Origin: Polynucleobacter sp. AP-Ainpum-60-G11
GTDB taxonomy: Bacteria; Pseudomonadota; Gammaproteobacteria; Burkholderiales; Burkholderiaceae
Assembly (NCBI RefSeq): GCF_018688375.1
Contig: NZ_CP061318.1
Coordinates: 1,054,001-1,118,000 of the forward strand
Reading direction: 5' to 3'
DNA length: 64,000 nt
Below the pieces are notes generated by a model. It saw only the letters and a program-made list of their open reading frames with translations. It was not told where the DNA came from and did not search any database. Below, in pieces: positions 1 through 9,677 of this stretch. The position numbers and the translations under genes were made by a program. How positions within the stretch are numbered: position 1 is the first letter of the stretch; every line of letters begins with the position of its first letter.

Positions 1-2
1 GA

Positions 3-875
3 CGTTTCGTACCGTGGGTAGATGGACATCTTGCGCAATTACTGATTGCTACTGATATTACGATTCGTATTGAAGCAGAAGATTTAGCGCGTCAGCAAGA
101 AGAGCGCATGCAATTCTCTAGTCGTCTCACCACGATGGGTGAAATGGCCTCTTCCTTAGCTCATGAATTAAACCAACCACTCGCTGCCATCTCCAACTAT
201 TGCATGGGCGTTGTTAAACGTTTACAAGGGCAGCTTGATCCTGTTTTGCAAAAAGATATTCTTCCTGCATTGGAAAAGGCTTCTGATCAAGCGCACAGAG
301 CGGGCACCATTATTCAACGGATCAAGGGCTTTGTTAAACGCAGCGAGCCTCAACGAAAATCCTGCGATATCAGTGAAATTATTAATGATGCAGTTGGCTT
401 AGTAGAAATTGAGGCGCATCGCCACCGACTGAACATTGCTACTGAAATTGCAGAAAATCTACCAACGATTGATGTGGATCCGGTCTTAATTCTGCAGGTC
501 CTGGTCAATCTCCTTAAGAATTCTTTGGACAGCATGAGAGAGGTTTACCCTCTTTCCTCGCGCTGGTCCGCTCCCCCAGTTCGAATTTCGGCTGACTTAG
601 ATACCAGTACTTTTCCCGCAATGCTACGCATTCAGGTAACAGATACCGGCGCCGGAATCGCTGAATCAGTCATAGAACGCATGTTTGAGCCGTTTTTCAG
701 CACTAAAAACGATGGTATGGGCATGGGTCTAAATATTTGTCGTTCCGTAATCGAGTCTCATCAGGGCCGTCTTTGGGCTAAAAATCAGATGGACGCAGAA
801 CATACAAAGCTATCGGGCTGCACCTTTACAATACTATTACCCCTAGAGCCAACAGGTTCAAAGGCCATGAGTTAA
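3..875 (+). CDS. Sensor histidine kinase, FixL/DctS-type (5' partial)
   Basis: C-terminal part of a two-component sensor kinase; the reading frame is open to the left edge, so the N-terminal sensory part lies outside the window. What is visible is the end of a PAS-like stretch (ATDIT, about residues 16-20 of the visible part), a phosphoacceptor box SSLAHELNQPLAAI (His codon at 162-164), the N box NLLKNSLDSM, the G1 box DTGAGI, the F box FEPFFSTK and the G2 box GMGMGLNICRS. The HELNQPL box is typical of HPK4 kinases that pair with FixJ-type regulators. Its partner starts 37 bp downstream. The ligand cannot be read from this fragment; C4-dicarboxylate sensing (DctS-like) is one possibility by family only. 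Confidence 0.9.
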   Translation, partial: RFVPWVDGHLAQLLIATDITIRIEAEDLARQQEERMQFSSRLTTMGEMASSLAHELNQPLAAISNYCMGVVKRLQGQLDPVLQKDILPALEKASDQAHRAGTIIQRIKGFVKRSEPQRKSCDISEIINDAVGLVEIEAHRHRLNIATEIAENLPTIDVDPVLILQVLVNLLKNSLDSMREVYPLSSRWSAPPVRISADLDTSTFPAMLRIQVTDTGAGIAESVIERMFEPFFSTKNDGMGMGLNICRSVIESHQGRLWAKNQMDAEHTKLSGCTFTILLPLEPTGSKAMS

Positions 876-912
876 TTTATGTGTTTTTTTAGATTTATCT
901 GCGAGAGCTAAT

Positions 913-1560
913 ATGAATATCAGTGCCACCACCAAACCGAATCAAGCTGAAGTAGTTTATGTAGTGGATGACGACGAAGCAGTTCGTGATTCCCTCACTT
1001 GGCTATTAGAAAGCAATGGTTACGTTGTGCGCTGTCATGCAAGTGCCGAGCGATTCTTGCAGTCTCTTCAAAGCACTGATAAATCCACGATCTCTTGCGC
1101 AATATTAGACGTCCGAATGTCAGGCATGTCTGGCCTTGAATTACAAGAGCGCTTAATTAGTGAAAATCTGCCAATGCCAGTTGCCTTTATCACTGGTCAC
1201 GGCGACGTCTCTATGGCCGTATCCACTATGAAGCGTGGCGCGGTCGATTTTATTGAAAAGCCTTTTAAAGAAAATGATCTCTGTGGTTTAGTAGATCGAA
1301 TGCTGGCAAAAGCGCGCATTGACTATTCTCAAGCCAGCCAACGCAAGATTACCCAAAGCCTTTTAAGCAAACTCACTGGCCGCGAGCGCCAAGTTCTCGA
1401 GCGCATTGTGGCGGGTCGCTTGAATAAGCAGATTGCAGATGACCTTAGCATCTCCATCAAAACGGTAGAGGCGCACCGCGCCAATATCATGGAGAAACTT
1501 AATGTGAATACCGTTGCTGACTTGCTTCGTTTAGCCCTTTCTGATCCACAACCTAATTAA
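913..1560 (+). CDS. FixJ/DctR-type response regulator
   Basis: Two-component response regulator of 215 residues and the likely partner of the upstream kinase. The receiver domain (about residues 13-125) has the acidic pocket D19-D20-D21, phosphoacceptor D66 in ILDVRMSG, and K116 in IEKPF. A LuxR/GerE-type helix-turn-helix follows (about 152-210: LTGRERQVLERIVAGRLNKQ, then KTVEAHRANIMEKL). This is the FixJ/NarL architecture, a DNA-binding activator or repressor working with sigma-70. Only 6 bp separate it from folD, so the two may be co-transcribed. Target genes are not visible in the window. Confidence 0.92.
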   Translation: MNISATTKPNQAEVVYVVDDDEAVRDSLTWLLESNGYVVRCHASAERFLQSLQSTDKSTISCAILDVRMSGMSGLELQERLISENLPMPVAFITGHGDVSMAVSTMKRGAVDFIEKPFKENDLCGLVDRMLAKARIDYSQASQRKITQSLLSKLTGRERQVLERIVAGRLNKQIADDLSISIKTVEAHRANIMEKLNVNTVADLLRLALSDPQPN

Positions 1561-1566
1561 TTTGTC

Positions 1567-2427
1567 ATGCCTGCACAGTTACTTGACGGTGTCGCCCTAT
1601 CTAAAAAATTACGCACTGAGATTGCTGCGCGTGGTGCAATCGTTACCGCCAAAGGCATTCGACCTGGCTTAGCGGTCATCGTTGTTGGAGAGAATCCAGC
1701 AAGTCAGGTTTATGTCCGCAATAAAGTGAAGGCCTGCGAAGATGTCGGCTTTCATTCTGTGCTTGAGCGCTATTCTGCCGAGTTAGGCGAAGAAGAATTA
1801 CTAGCTCGTATCGCCACACTAAATGCTGATCCTGCTATTCATGGCATTTTGGTTCAACTTCCCCTGCCTGAGCATATTGCTGCTGAGCGCGTATTAGAAG
1901 CCATCGCACCAGAAAAAGATGTGGATGGTTTTCATGTGGCTAATGCTGGCGCCTTGATGGTAGGCCAGCCTGAATTCAAGCCCTGTACTCCCTATGGCTG
2001 CATGAAGATACTTGAGAGTATTGAATACCCTATTCGTGGCGCACGTGCCGTGATCGTGGGTGCATCGAACATTGTGGGCAAGCCCATGGCTATGCTCTTG
2101 TTGCAGGCTGGTGCCACGGTCACTATTTGCAATAGCAAAACCCGTGATTTGGCGCACCACACAAAGGATGCGGATATCTTGGTAGTTGCGACTGGCAAAC
2201 CTAAAATGATTACTGGCGATATGGTGAAACATGGCGCCGTCGTGATTGATGTGGGCATCAATCGCATGCCTGACGGGAAGCTGTGTGGCGATGTCGATTT
2301 TGATGCGGCCCAGTATGTGGCTGGCTGGATCACACCGGTGCCGGGTGGCGTAGGTCCCATGACTATCACCATGCTGTTGATGAACACACTAGAGGCTGCA
2401 GAAAAAGCAGCTAAGCCATCTAACTAG
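1567..2427 (+). CDS. folD: Bifunctional methylene-THF dehydrogenase / methenyl-THF cyclohydrolase
   Basis: Cytosolic one-carbon enzyme that interconverts 5,10-methylene-THF and 10-formyl-THF, using NADP and releasing formate units for purine and formyl-Met synthesis. At 286 residues it has the normal FolD length. Signatures are [13 protein letters not shown] near residues 49-61, with K53 at the catalytic lysine position, the KDVDGFH motif near 116-122, the Rossmann segment [14 protein letters not shown], and [10 protein letters not shown] near 257-266. The ATG starts 6 bp after the response-regulator stop without a strong Shine-Dalgarno of its own, so translation may depend on the upstream gene. 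Confidence 0.98.
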   Translation: MPAQLLDGVALSKKLRTEIAARGAIVTAKGIRPGLAVIVVGENPASQVYVRNKVKACEDVGFHSVLERYSAELGEEELLARIATLNADPAIHGILVQLPLPEHIAAERVLEAIAPEKDVDGFHVANAGALMVGQPEFKPCTPYGCMKILESIEYPIRGARAVIVGASNIVGKPMAMLLLQAGATVTICNSKTRDLAHHTKDADILVVATGKPKMITGDMVKHGAVVIDVGINRMPDGKLCGDVDFDAAQYVAGWITPVPGGVGPMTITMLLMNTLEAAEKAAKPSN

Positions 2428-2493
2428 ATATTTAGACTCGGCGTCTTTAGCAATGAAATAGCAAAAGATTGCGTCGTCCATTAAGCTATAGGG

Positions 2494-4641
2494 ATGACCA
2501 CATCTACACTTTTCAAGCCTTCTGCTGAACTTCAACAAAATCCCTTAATTGCATTTGGAAGAGGTATTTGCACCTACTCTGAAGTAAAGCCCTCAGATAT
2601 TGGCCCTGCAATTGATTTCCTGCTCCAACAAGCGGAACAAGCAGTAGCTCATGCCATTAGCCCAAGTACTTCGGCAAACTGGAATGACTTGCTTGAACCC
2701 CTTGAAGATGCCACTGAATCACTGAGTAGATCGTGGGGTGTTGTATCGCATTTAAATAGTGTTGCAGATACTCCTGAGCTGAGAGCGGCTTATGGGGAGA
2801 TGATGCCTAAGGTCACCGCATTCTTCTCAAGCCTAGGCCAGAACCTAGCGCTGTATCAAAAATTTAAAGAGCTTAGTCAAAGTGCTGACTATGCAACACT
2901 CTCTGCAGCACAGAAAAAAGTGATAGAGAACTCCTTGAGAGATTTTCGCCTTGGGGGTGCAGAGCTCAGTGATGCTGAAAAGCCGCGGTTTTCTGCGATT
3001 CAAGATGAGCAGGCTATGTTAGGCAAAGCATTTTCTGATCATGTTTTAGATGCAACGGATAGCTTTGTTCATGTCATCACTAATCAATCTGAATTAGTAG
3101 GCTTACCAGAAGACGCCATTGCTGCAGCCGCAGATACAGCTCAGCAAAAAAGTCTTGAGGGCTGGGCTTTTACTCTGCACTTCCCGTCTTACTACCCCGT
3201 CATGCAGTATTCCGAGAATCGGCCACTGCGACGTCTGATGTATGAGGCTTATGTCACTCGAGCCTCTGAACTGGCGCCTGAGTTCTCAAAAGGTAAATTA
3301 GATTGGGATAACACCAGCAATATGCTGGAGCAATTAAAACTGCGTGATGAAGAAGCGCAAATGCTTGGCTTTAAAAACTACGCAGCCCTAAGCATAGCTC
3401 CTAAAATGGCCAGTAGCGTCGAGGAGGTAGATGCCTTCTTATGCAACTTTGCACAGAAAGCAAAACCCTTTGCCCTTAAAGACTGGCAAGAGCTCTCAGA
3501 ATTTGCCAAAACTGAATTGGCTATTGCGAATGGCTTAGAACCTTGGGATATCGCCTTTGCCTCTGAAAGATTGAAGCAAGAGCGCTACTCATTTTCCGAG
3601 AACGAGCTCAAGCAATACTTCCCCTTACCCAAAGTATTGGACGGCCTTTTTCAAGTTATTCAGACTCTGTTTGGCGTCAAGATTGAGAGCGCTGATCTAC
3701 CAACCTGGCATGCAGATGTTCAATCCTTCTCAGTTAAGAATGCTGAAGGCAAGATTGCGGCTTATTTCTACTTAGATCCCTATGCCCGTCCTGGTAAACG
3801 TGGTGGCGCCTGGATGGATGATGCGCGCGGCCGTAGAGAATTGCCCAATGGAGAGATTCAAGTACCGGTAGCCTATTTAGTTTGCAACTTTGCTCCACCA
3901 GTAAAAGTGGATGGGGTACTGCGTCAACCAACCATTACCCATGATGATGTCATTACCCTCTTCCACGAAAGTGGTCATGGCCTGCATCATCTATTAACTC
4001 AAGTGAGTGCCTTAGGTGTTTCCGGCATCAATGGCGTGGAATGGGATGCCGTGGAATTACCAAGTCAGTTTATGGAAAACTTCTGCTGGGAATGGGAAGT
4101 CTTAGAAAAAATGACTGCCCACGCTGAAACCGGCAAGCCACTTCCTAAGGACTTGTTTGATAAGATGCTTGCCGCCAAGAATTTCCAGAATGGCTATATG
4201 ACACTGCGCCAGGTCGTCATGTCATTAACGGATTGGCGCTTACACGCCAGCTTCGATGCTAAAAAAGCTCAGGGTCATGCAGTACTTGATTTATCAAGAA
4301 GTATTGCAGATCAATTCAATGTCATTCCTCAGCCAGCCATCTCACGCTGGATCAACACCTTTAGTCATATTTTTGCTGGTGGGTATGCCGCTGGTTATTA
4401 CAGCTATAAGTGGGCAGAAGTCCTTTCTGCAGATGTCTACTCTGCTTTTGAGGAAGCAGCAAAACTTACTGGAAGCGTGCTTGATCAGAGAACAGGTGTT
4501 CGTTATCGCCAAGAAATTTTGGAGGTTGGCGGTAGTCGCTCTGCAGCTGAATCATTTAAAGCGTTTAGAGGCAGAGAGCCGAGTATTGACGCCCTACTAC
4601 GTCATGGCGGTTTAGTAACCCAGTCAGAATTTAGACTGTAA
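2494..4641 (+). CDS. prlC: M3-family oligopeptidase A
   Basis: Zinc metallopeptidase of the thimet oligopeptidase family (M3A), a cytosolic enzyme that degrades short peptides, including cleaved signal peptides. The 715-residue protein has the HExxH site as HESGH (H491, E492, H495) and a third zinc ligand, E521, in DAVELPSQ. The remainder matches the long helical M3 fold, with a C-terminal FSHIFAGGYAAGYYSYKWAE block typical of PrlC/Dcp. The gene sits 66 bp downstream of folD. Its last 11 bp overlap the 3' end of the convergent xth gene, so both stop codons lie in the overlap. Confidence 0.95.
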   Translation: MTTSTLFKPSAELQQNPLIAFGRGICTYSEVKPSDIGPAIDFLLQQAEQAVAHAISPSTSANWNDLLEPLEDATESLSRSWGVVSHLNSVADTPELRAAYGEMMPKVTAFFSSLGQNLALYQKFKELSQSADYATLSAAQKKVIENSLRDFRLGGAELSDAEKPRFSAIQDEQAMLGKAFSDHVLDATDSFVHVITNQSELVGLPEDAIAAAADTAQQKSLEGWAFTLHFPSYYPVMQYSENRPLRRLMYEAYVTRASELAPEFSKGKLDWDNTSNMLEQLKLRDEEAQMLGFKNYAALSIAPKMASSVEEVDAFLCNFAQKAKPFALKDWQELSEFAKTELAIANGLEPWDIAFASERLKQERYSFSENELKQYFPLPKVLDGLFQVIQTLFGVKIESADLPTWHADVQSFSVKNAEGKIAAYFYLDPYARPGKRGGAWMDDARGRRELPNGEIQVPVAYLVCNFAPPVKVDGVLRQPTITHDDVITLFHESGHGLHHLLTQVSALGVSGINGVEWDAVELPSQFMENFCWEWEVLEKMTAHAETGKPLPKDLFDKMLAAKNFQNGYMTLRQVVMSLTDWRLHASFDAKKAQGHAVLDLSRSIADQFNVIPQPAISRWINTFSHIFAGGYAAGYYSYKWAEVLSADVYSAFEEAAKLTGSVLDQRTGVRYRQEILEVGGSRSAAESFKAFRGREPSIDALLRHGGLVTQSEFRL

Positions 4642-5476
4642 TTTCTGCAATCACCGGAGCATGATCTGAAGGTTGCTCCCAAGTACGTGGCTCTTTATCG
4701 ATAATGCTTTTTGTGCATTTTTCTTTGAGGGCCTCGCTTAATAGAATGTGGTCAATCCGCATACCGGCATTTCTTCTAAAACCCATCATGCGATAGTCCC
4801 ACCAGCTAAAGGTTTTGGGAGCTTGCTCAAACATGCGGTAAGAATCGGTAAACCCCAGATTGAGCAGCTGCTGAAATGCTTCCCGCTCTTGTGGAGATAC
4901 TAGATTTTGTCCAACCCACTTTGAGGGATCGTGCACATCCTCATCGCTAGGTGCGATATTGAAATCCCCCAACAGGGCTAAGCGTGGACTTTGCTGAAGC
5001 TCATCAGCGAGCCAGTTTTGCAGCGCCTTCAACCACGCTAATTTATATTGGAATTTATCGCTAACTGGTGACTGCCCATTAGGGAAATAGGCTGAGATCA
5101 GGCGAATGGGTTGCATCCCCTTAAAGCAAACTGTGGCCGCCAAGATGCGCTGTTGCTCATCCGTATTGCCGGGAATATTTCGGATCGGTTTTAGAAAAGT
5201 GGTTTCATGATCGGTAGCAATTGGAGCCAATGCGGCTTTGCGAACAATAATAGCCACACCGTTATAGGTTTTCTGACCTGCAGCAATGCTCAGATAACCT
5301 GCTGCCTCAAGCTCTTGATGAGGATACTTATCATCAGTAAGTTTGAGCTCTTGAAGGCATAGGGCATCAATAGGTGCTTTAGCCCGCTCTTGGTCTTGCA
5401 ACCACTTTAGAACATGGGGTAAACGGACCTTCAGAGAATTTACATTCCATGCCGCTATTCGGACCGACTCAGCCAT
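4631..5476 (-). CDS. xth: Exodeoxyribonuclease III
   Basis: AP endonuclease / 3'-5' exonuclease of base-excision repair (EEP superfamily). Family residues are visible: N11 in AAWNVNS, E43 in LCLQELKL, the GDFNIAP motif, WWDYR, and the terminal SDHAPV with D271 and H272. I chose the ATG at 5476 (281 residues) because an AGGAG lies 10 bp upstream and the protein then begins directly at the family N-terminus. A longer frame to 5521 would run 50 bp into ntrC. With this start it overlaps the ntrC stop by 8 bp, so it is probably the last gene of glnA-ntrB-ntrC-xth and translationally coupled to ntrC. Confidence 0.96.
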   Translation of the reverse strand: MAESVRIAAWNVNSLKVRLPHVLKWLQDQERAKAPIDALCLQELKLTDDKYPHQELEAAGYLSIAAGQKTYNGVAIIVRKAALAPIATDHETTFLKPIRNIPGNTDEQQRILAATVCFKGMQPIRLISAYFPNGQSPVSDKFQYKLAWLKALQNWLADELQQSPRLALLGDFNIAPSDEDVHDPSKWVGQNLVSPQEREAFQQLLNLGFTDSYRMFEQAPKTFSWWDYRMMGFRRNAGMRIDHILLSEALKEKCTKSIIDKEPRTWEQPSDHAPVIAEITV

Positions 5477-6920
5477 CGATGCCCAGCTCCTGCAATTTAC
5501 GGGTGATCGTGTTTCGACCAATACCTAGTCGCTGAGCAGCTTCTACGCGTCTTCCACGCGTTACCTCTAGGGCTGCTTGTAGAACAGCTTTCTCAAATTT
5601 AGAGCAGAGAACGTCATATACCTCCACATCACCATCCTGTAGCATTTTGACTGCTAAGCGCCCTAAACCACCCTCCCAATCCACTGAGCCAGACTTTGTG
5701 ACAACTGGAGTCGAGGGATTGGATTCACCTTGCAATAAAACGGGTTGCTCACCCGCCTCAGCCAAAATGTCGGCAGGTAAATCACTGACACCAATGACAT
5801 TTGATGGCGTCATCACCGTTAACCAGTGACACAGATTTTCTAATTGACGCACATTTCCTGGAAATGGCATGACGCTGATCTCTTTTAAGACATCATCAGA
5901 GAGTTTTTTAGACTCTACGCCTAAAGACTTGGCGCAAGACAACATAAAATGTCGTGCCAGAACGGGAATATCTTGAGCACGCTCACGCAATGCTGGCATC
6001 CGCAAGCGAATGACATTTAAGCGATGCAATAAATCCTCGCGGAAGACGCCTGCAGCTACTCGAGCTTCTAAGTTTTGATGGGTCGAAGCAATGATACGAA
6101 CATTGGCTTTAATTGGATCCTGTCCACCAACGCGATAAAAATGGCCATCCGTTAATGCACGCAACAGTCTAGTCTGTAAATCAAAAGGGATATCACCAAT
6201 TTCATCCAAGAATAAAGTACCGCCATCCGCCTGCTCAAAGCGTCCACGACGTAAGGTCAATGCTCCAGGAAATGCGCCACGCTCATGACCGAATAACTCG
6301 GACTCTAGTAAATCCTTGGGTACGGCAGCGGTACTAAATGCTACAAATGGACCTTTAGCGCGTGGACTGTGTTTATGCAACGCTTGTGCAACCAACTCTT
6401 TGCCAGTTCCAGATTCACCCGTAATCAACACTGTTGAATGAGATTGAGCCAGGCGGCCAATCGCCCTAAAGACTTCTTGCATTGCTGGTGCTTGGCCAAT
6501 GATCTCGGTAGAATCTTGCCTCCAACCATTCATCTCTTTATTACCAGATTGATTGCGCTCGCTCTGCTCAATTGCACGACGAATCAACTCGACAGCCTTA
6601 TCAATATCAAATGGCTTGGTAAGGTATTCAAATGCACCACCCTGAAAAGACGAGACAGCTGAATCTAAATCGGAATATGCAGTCATGATGATGACCGGCA
6701 ACATAGGATGACTTTCTTTTACGTTTTGCAAAAGATCTAAACCATTTCCACGCGGCATCCGAATATCAGAAATGAGTACTTGCGGAGCATCCTTCTCCAA
6801 AGCATCAAGTACATCATTTGGATTAGAGAAGCTTTTATGCGGAATATTCTCCCGAGTTAGGGCCTTTTCTAACACCCAACGAATAGATTGGTCATCATCA
6901 ACGATCCAAACGGGTTTCAT
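5469..6920 (-). CDS. ntrC: Nitrogen regulator NtrC (sigma-54 activator) with a GAFPGA loop
   Basis: 483-residue bacterial enhancer-binding protein. The receiver domain has the acidic pocket at D8-D10, phosphoacceptor D52 and K102. The AAA+ domain has Walker A GESGTGKE at about 168-175 and Walker [12 protein letters not shown] at about 233-243. The C-terminal Fis-type helix-turn-helix is intact ([20 protein letters not shown]). It should bind enhancer sites upstream of glnA when phosphorylated by NtrB. The oddity is the sigma-54 contact loop, which reads GAFPGA at residues 215-220 instead of GAFTGA; the codon is CCT. It overlaps ntrB by 4 bp (ATGA) and is followed by xth. The identity is secure; how well it activates sigma-54 is open. 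Confidence 0.96.
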   Translation of the reverse strand: MKPVWIVDDDQSIRWVLEKALTRENIPHKSFSNPNDVLDALEKDAPQVLISDIRMPRGNGLDLLQNVKESHPMLPVIIMTAYSDLDSAVSSFQGGAFEYLTKPFDIDKAVELIRRAIEQSERNQSGNKEMNGWRQDSTEIIGQAPAMQEVFRAIGRLAQSHSTVLITGESGTGKELVAQALHKHSPRAKGPFVAFSTAAVPKDLLESELFGHERGAFPGALTLRRGRFEQADGGTLFLDEIGDIPFDLQTRLLRALTDGHFYRVGGQDPIKANVRIIASTHQNLEARVAAGVFREDLLHRLNVIRLRMPALRERAQDIPVLARHFMLSCAKSLGVESKKLSDDVLKEISVMPFPGNVRQLENLCHWLTVMTPSNVIGVSDLPADILAEAGEQPVLLQGESNPSTPVVTKSGSVDWEGGLGRLAVKMLQDGDVEVYDVLCSKFEKAVLQAALEVTRGRRVEAAQRLGIGRNTITRKLQELGIDG

Positions 6921-8053
6921 AATACTTTCTCCTGCCTACGATAAGGAATTTGAATATGGAAGTCAGTCCGACCTGGACGACTGTCACAGGCTATGAAGCC
7001 TTGATGCTGCTGTACAAAGGTTTGCGCGAGAGTGAGGCCAAGACCGCTGCCACCATCTCTGCCAGAAACTAATGGAAAGAAAATACGCTCACGAATATCC
7101 TCCGGAATACCAGGGCCGTTATCAATCACATGTAAGTCCATGGCCATTTTGTAACGGTGCTTTGAGATGGTGACTGAGCGTGCCACCCGCGTCTTCAATT
7201 CAATTTGAGCATTGCCTTGGGCAATCTCTTCTGAAAGCGCTTGAGCGGCGTTATGGGCAATATTCAAGACTGCCTGAATCAACTGCTCACGATCACCCAA
7301 AACCTCTGGAAGGCTGGTGTCGTAATTACGGATAATCCGCAAGCCCTTCGGAAACTCTGCCAAGACCAAACTACGTACGCGCTCTAAAGCCTCATGGACA
7401 TTAAACGACTCCATGGCATGTGCTTTACGATGTGGCGCCAACAACCGATCGACTAAATTCTGCAATCGATCTGATTCTTTAATAATGACTTGAGTGTATT
7501 CACGTAAGCCTTTTTCTGGAAGCTCAAACTCCAGCAATTGCGCAGCACCACGAATACCACCTAAAGGGTTTTTAATTTCATGCGCTAAGTTACGCATTAA
7601 CTGCTTATTTGCTTCGACTTGTTGGGTCACGCGCTCATCGCGCTCGCTACGCAACTGTTGATCAATCGGAAACCACTCCATCATGATCAGAGTTGGGTCT
7701 TCAAGACTAGCTACGACCACATGCGCAGGAATTGATTCTTGATGAATACTGCCAGGCAAGGAATGTAAAACCATCTCTTGGCGCTGGGCCGATACATGCC
7801 CTGCTTTAACCTCTTCAATCATGCGCTTAATGAAGGCATTATCACCAAACAGATTGTGCACAGACTGACCCTCAAGTGATTTGCGTGAGAGATCCAACGC
7901 TGACTCTGCAGCGGGGTTCACGTAAACCAATTGTTGGTTCTCAGCCTCAAATACCACGATGGCATTGGGCATCTGATCAAGCAATGTCGGAAAAAAAGGA
8001 GCAGCCGAAGCTGCCCCTTTGAACGAATTGCGCAACAGACCTGCGCTCAACAT
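6917..8053 (-). CDS. glnL: Nitrogen-regulation sensor kinase NtrB (GlnL)
   Basis: Cytosolic histidine kinase that phosphorylates NtrC and is normally controlled by PII. Layout in 378 residues: a PAS domain at about 22-120 ([20 protein letters not shown]), the H box [20 protein letters not shown] with phosphoacceptor H158, N box [11 protein letters not shown]1 [10 protein letters not shown] and G2 [18 protein letters not shown]. No membrane segment is present, as expected for NtrB. The gene follows glnA by 11 bp and overlaps ntrC by 4 bp. The start is slightly ambiguous: AAGGAG lies only 2 nt before the ATG at 8053 but 5 nt before the TTG that is the next codon. Confidence 0.96.
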   Translation of the reverse strand: MLSAGLLRNSFKGAASAAPFFPTLLDQMPNAIVVFEAENQQLVYVNPAAESALDLSRKSLEGQSVHNLFGDNAFIKRMIEEVKAGHVSAQRQEMVLHSLPGSIHQESIPAHVVVASLEDPTLIMMEWFPIDQQLRSERDERVTQQVEANKQLMRNLAHEIKNPLGGIRGAAQLLEFELPEKGLREYTQVIIKESDRLQNLVDRLLAPHRKAHAMESFNVHEALERVRSLVLAEFPKGLRIIRNYDTSLPEVLGDREQLIQAVLNIAHNAAQALSEEIAQGNAQIELKTRVARSVTISKHRYKMAMDLHVIDNGPGIPEDIRERIFFPLVSGRDGGSGLGLTLAQTFVQQHQGFIACDSRPGRTDFHIQIPYRRQEKVL

Positions 8054-8064
8054 TTCTCCTTCGC

Positions 8065-9480
8065 TTACAGGGAGTAGTACATATCGAATTCGATAGGATG
8101 AGTAGTCATACGGAAACGTGTGACATCTTCCATCTTCAAAGCGATATATGCGTCGATCATAGAATCAGTAAAGACGCCACCACGAGTCAAGAACTCACGG
8201 TCTTTGTTCAAGGCTTCTAATGCTTCTTCCAAGCTTGCACAAACGGTTGGGATCTTTGCATCTTCTTCTGGTGGCAAGTCATACAAGTTCTTATCAGCTG
8301 CTTCACCTGGGTGAATCTTGTTCTGAACACCATCTAAGCCTGCCATCATCAATGCTGAGAAGCAGAGGTATGGATTGGCCAATGGATCAGGGAAGCGAGT
8401 CTCGATACGACGACCCTTAGGGCTAGAAACGTGTGGAATACGAATAGAAGCAGAACGGTTGCGTGCTGAGTAAGCCAACTTCACTGGAGCCTCAAAGCCT
8501 GGAACCAAACGCTTGTATGAGTTTGTACCTGGATTGGTAATCGCGTTCAATGCTTTAGCGTGCTTAATGATGCCGCCGATGTAGAACAATGCGAACTCAG
8601 ACAAACCAGCGTAGCCGTTACCAGCAAACAAGTTCTCGCCGTTCTTCCAAATGGATTGGTGAACGTGCATACCAGAACCGTTGTCTCCAACGATAGGCTT
8701 AGGCATGAAAGTTGCAGTTTTGCCATAAGCATGTGCAACGTTTTGAACAACATACTTCTGCCAGATAGTCCAGTCAGCGCGCTCTACCAATGTGCTGAAC
8801 TTAGTACCCAATTCGTTTTGGCCTTGGCCAGCAACTTCATGGTGATGCACTTCGACAGGAATACCTAAAGATTCAAGGATCAAACACATTTCAGAACGCA
8901 TGTCCTGGAATGTATCTACTGGAGCAACTGGGAAGTAACCGCCTTTTTTACCTGGACGGTGACCAGTATTACCACCTTCGATTTCAGCAGCTGAAGACCA
9001 TGGAGCCTCTTCAGAATCTACCTTAACGAAACAACCCTGCATGTCAGCACCCCAACGGACGCCGTCAAAAATAAAGAATTCTGGCTCTGGACCAAAGTAC
9101 GCTGTATCACCCAAGCCAGTGCTCTTCAAATAAGACTCAGCGCGCTTAGCAATCGAACGTGGGTCACGGTCGTAACCTTTGCCATCAGATGGCTCGATCA
9201 CGTCACATGTGATCACCAATGTTGGCTCTTCATAGAATGGATCGATATAGCAAGCTGTTGGATCAGGCAAAAGCAACATGTCAGAAGCTTCAATACCCTT
9301 CCAACCAGCAATAGATGAACCGTCAAATGCATGACCGCTCTCAAATTTGTCTTCGTCAAATGCAGAGATAGGTACTGTTGTGTGCTGCTCTTTACCCTTT
9401 GTATCTACAAAGCGGAAATCAACGAAAGTACATTCTTTCTCTTTAACTAACTTCATCACATCAGCGACGGTCTTCGTCAT
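8065..9480 (-). CDS. glnA: Glutamine synthetase, type I-beta
   Basis: ATP-dependent ligation of ammonia to glutamate, the main ammonium-assimilating enzyme (cytosolic dodecamer). The 471 residues match GSI-beta length. Conserved blocks include [19 protein letters not shown], the [10 protein letters not shown] glutamate/ATP loop, [17 protein letters not shown] and NRSASIRIP. The adenylylation site is present: Y400 in NLYDLPPEE, so GlnE-type covalent control is expected. A GAGGAG sits 8 bp before the ATG. The leader carries a sigma-54-like promoter and two NtrC-type sites, and ntrB-ntrC follow directly. Confidence 0.99.
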   Translation of the reverse strand: MTKTVADVMKLVKEKECTFVDFRFVDTKGKEQHTTVPISAFDEDKFESGHAFDGSSIAGWKGIEASDMLLLPDPTACYIDPFYEEPTLVITCDVIEPSDGKGYDRDPRSIAKRAESYLKSTGLGDTAYFGPEPEFFIFDGVRWGADMQGCFVKVDSEEAPWSSAAEIEGGNTGHRPGKKGGYFPVAPVDTFQDMRSEMCLILESLGIPVEVHHHEVAGQGQNELGTKFSTLVERADWTIWQKYVVQNVAHAYGKTATFMPKPIVGDNGSGMHVHQSIWKNGENLFAGNGYAGLSEFALFYIGGIIKHAKALNAITNPGTNSYKRLVPGFEAPVKLAYSARNRSASIRIPHVSSPKGRRIETRFPDPLANPYLCFSALMMAGLDGVQNKIHPGEAADKNLYDLPPEEDAKIPTVCASLEEALEALNKDREFLTRGGVFTDSMIDAYIALKMEDVTRFRMTTHPIEFDMYYSL

Positions 9481-9521
9481 GCAAATCTCCTCTATTAACT
9501 AAATTCGGAATACAAACTTAA

Positions 9522-9531
9522 GGTGTACACC
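9522..9531. repeat. 10-bp perfect palindrome in the glnA leader
   Basis: GGTGTACACC is a perfect palindrome lying just downstream of the transcription start predicted from the sigma-54-like element (about 9534). It could be an operator or RNA element, or chance. No family is assigned. Confidence 0.3.
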
Positions 9532-9544
9532 CTTGTTCATTCCA

Positions 9545-9560
9545 GGCAATAAACATGCCC
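9545..9560 (-). promoter_or_regulatory. Sigma-54-type promoter of glnA
   Basis: On the minus strand the segment reads GGGCATG-TTTA-TTGCC, against the sigma-54 consensus TGGCACG-N4-TTGCW. The diagnostic GG-N10-GC spacing is kept, with mismatches outside the invariant dinucleotides. Transcription would begin near 9534, leaving a leader of about 54 nt before the glnA ATG. Position and the two upstream NtrC-type sites support the call. Confidence 0.7.
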
Positions 9561-9610
9561 TTGGGATGTATCTAATTTACTGAAGCAAACAAATGGGAAC
9601 AATCATTATT

Positions 9611-9625
9611 GCACTAATTAAGTGC
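9611..9625. promoter_or_regulatory. NtrC binding site 1 (glnA-proximal enhancer)
   Basis: GCAC-TAATTAA-GTGC fits the NtrC dyad GCAC-N7-GTGC. Its centre (9618) lies about 84 bp upstream of the predicted glnA start of transcription. It is the first of two such dyads. Confidence 0.75.
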
Positions 9626-9662
9626 TCAAATACCCCCGATAAACCTGAAAAATACCCTATAT

Positions 9663-9677
9663 GCACCAAACTAGTGC
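9663..9677. promoter_or_regulatory. NtrC binding site 2 (glnA-distal enhancer)
   Basis: GCAC-CAAACTA-GTGC is a second NtrC-type dyad. Its centre (9670) is 52 bp from site 1, close to five helical turns, so two dimers could sit on the same face of the DNA. It ends one base before the stop codon of the next gene. Confidence 0.75.

Noticed and set aside
1894..2387. Two antisense frames of 112 and 131 codons inside folD
   Set aside because: They are shadows of a strongly conserved enzyme gene and show no protein-like features or ribosome-binding sites.
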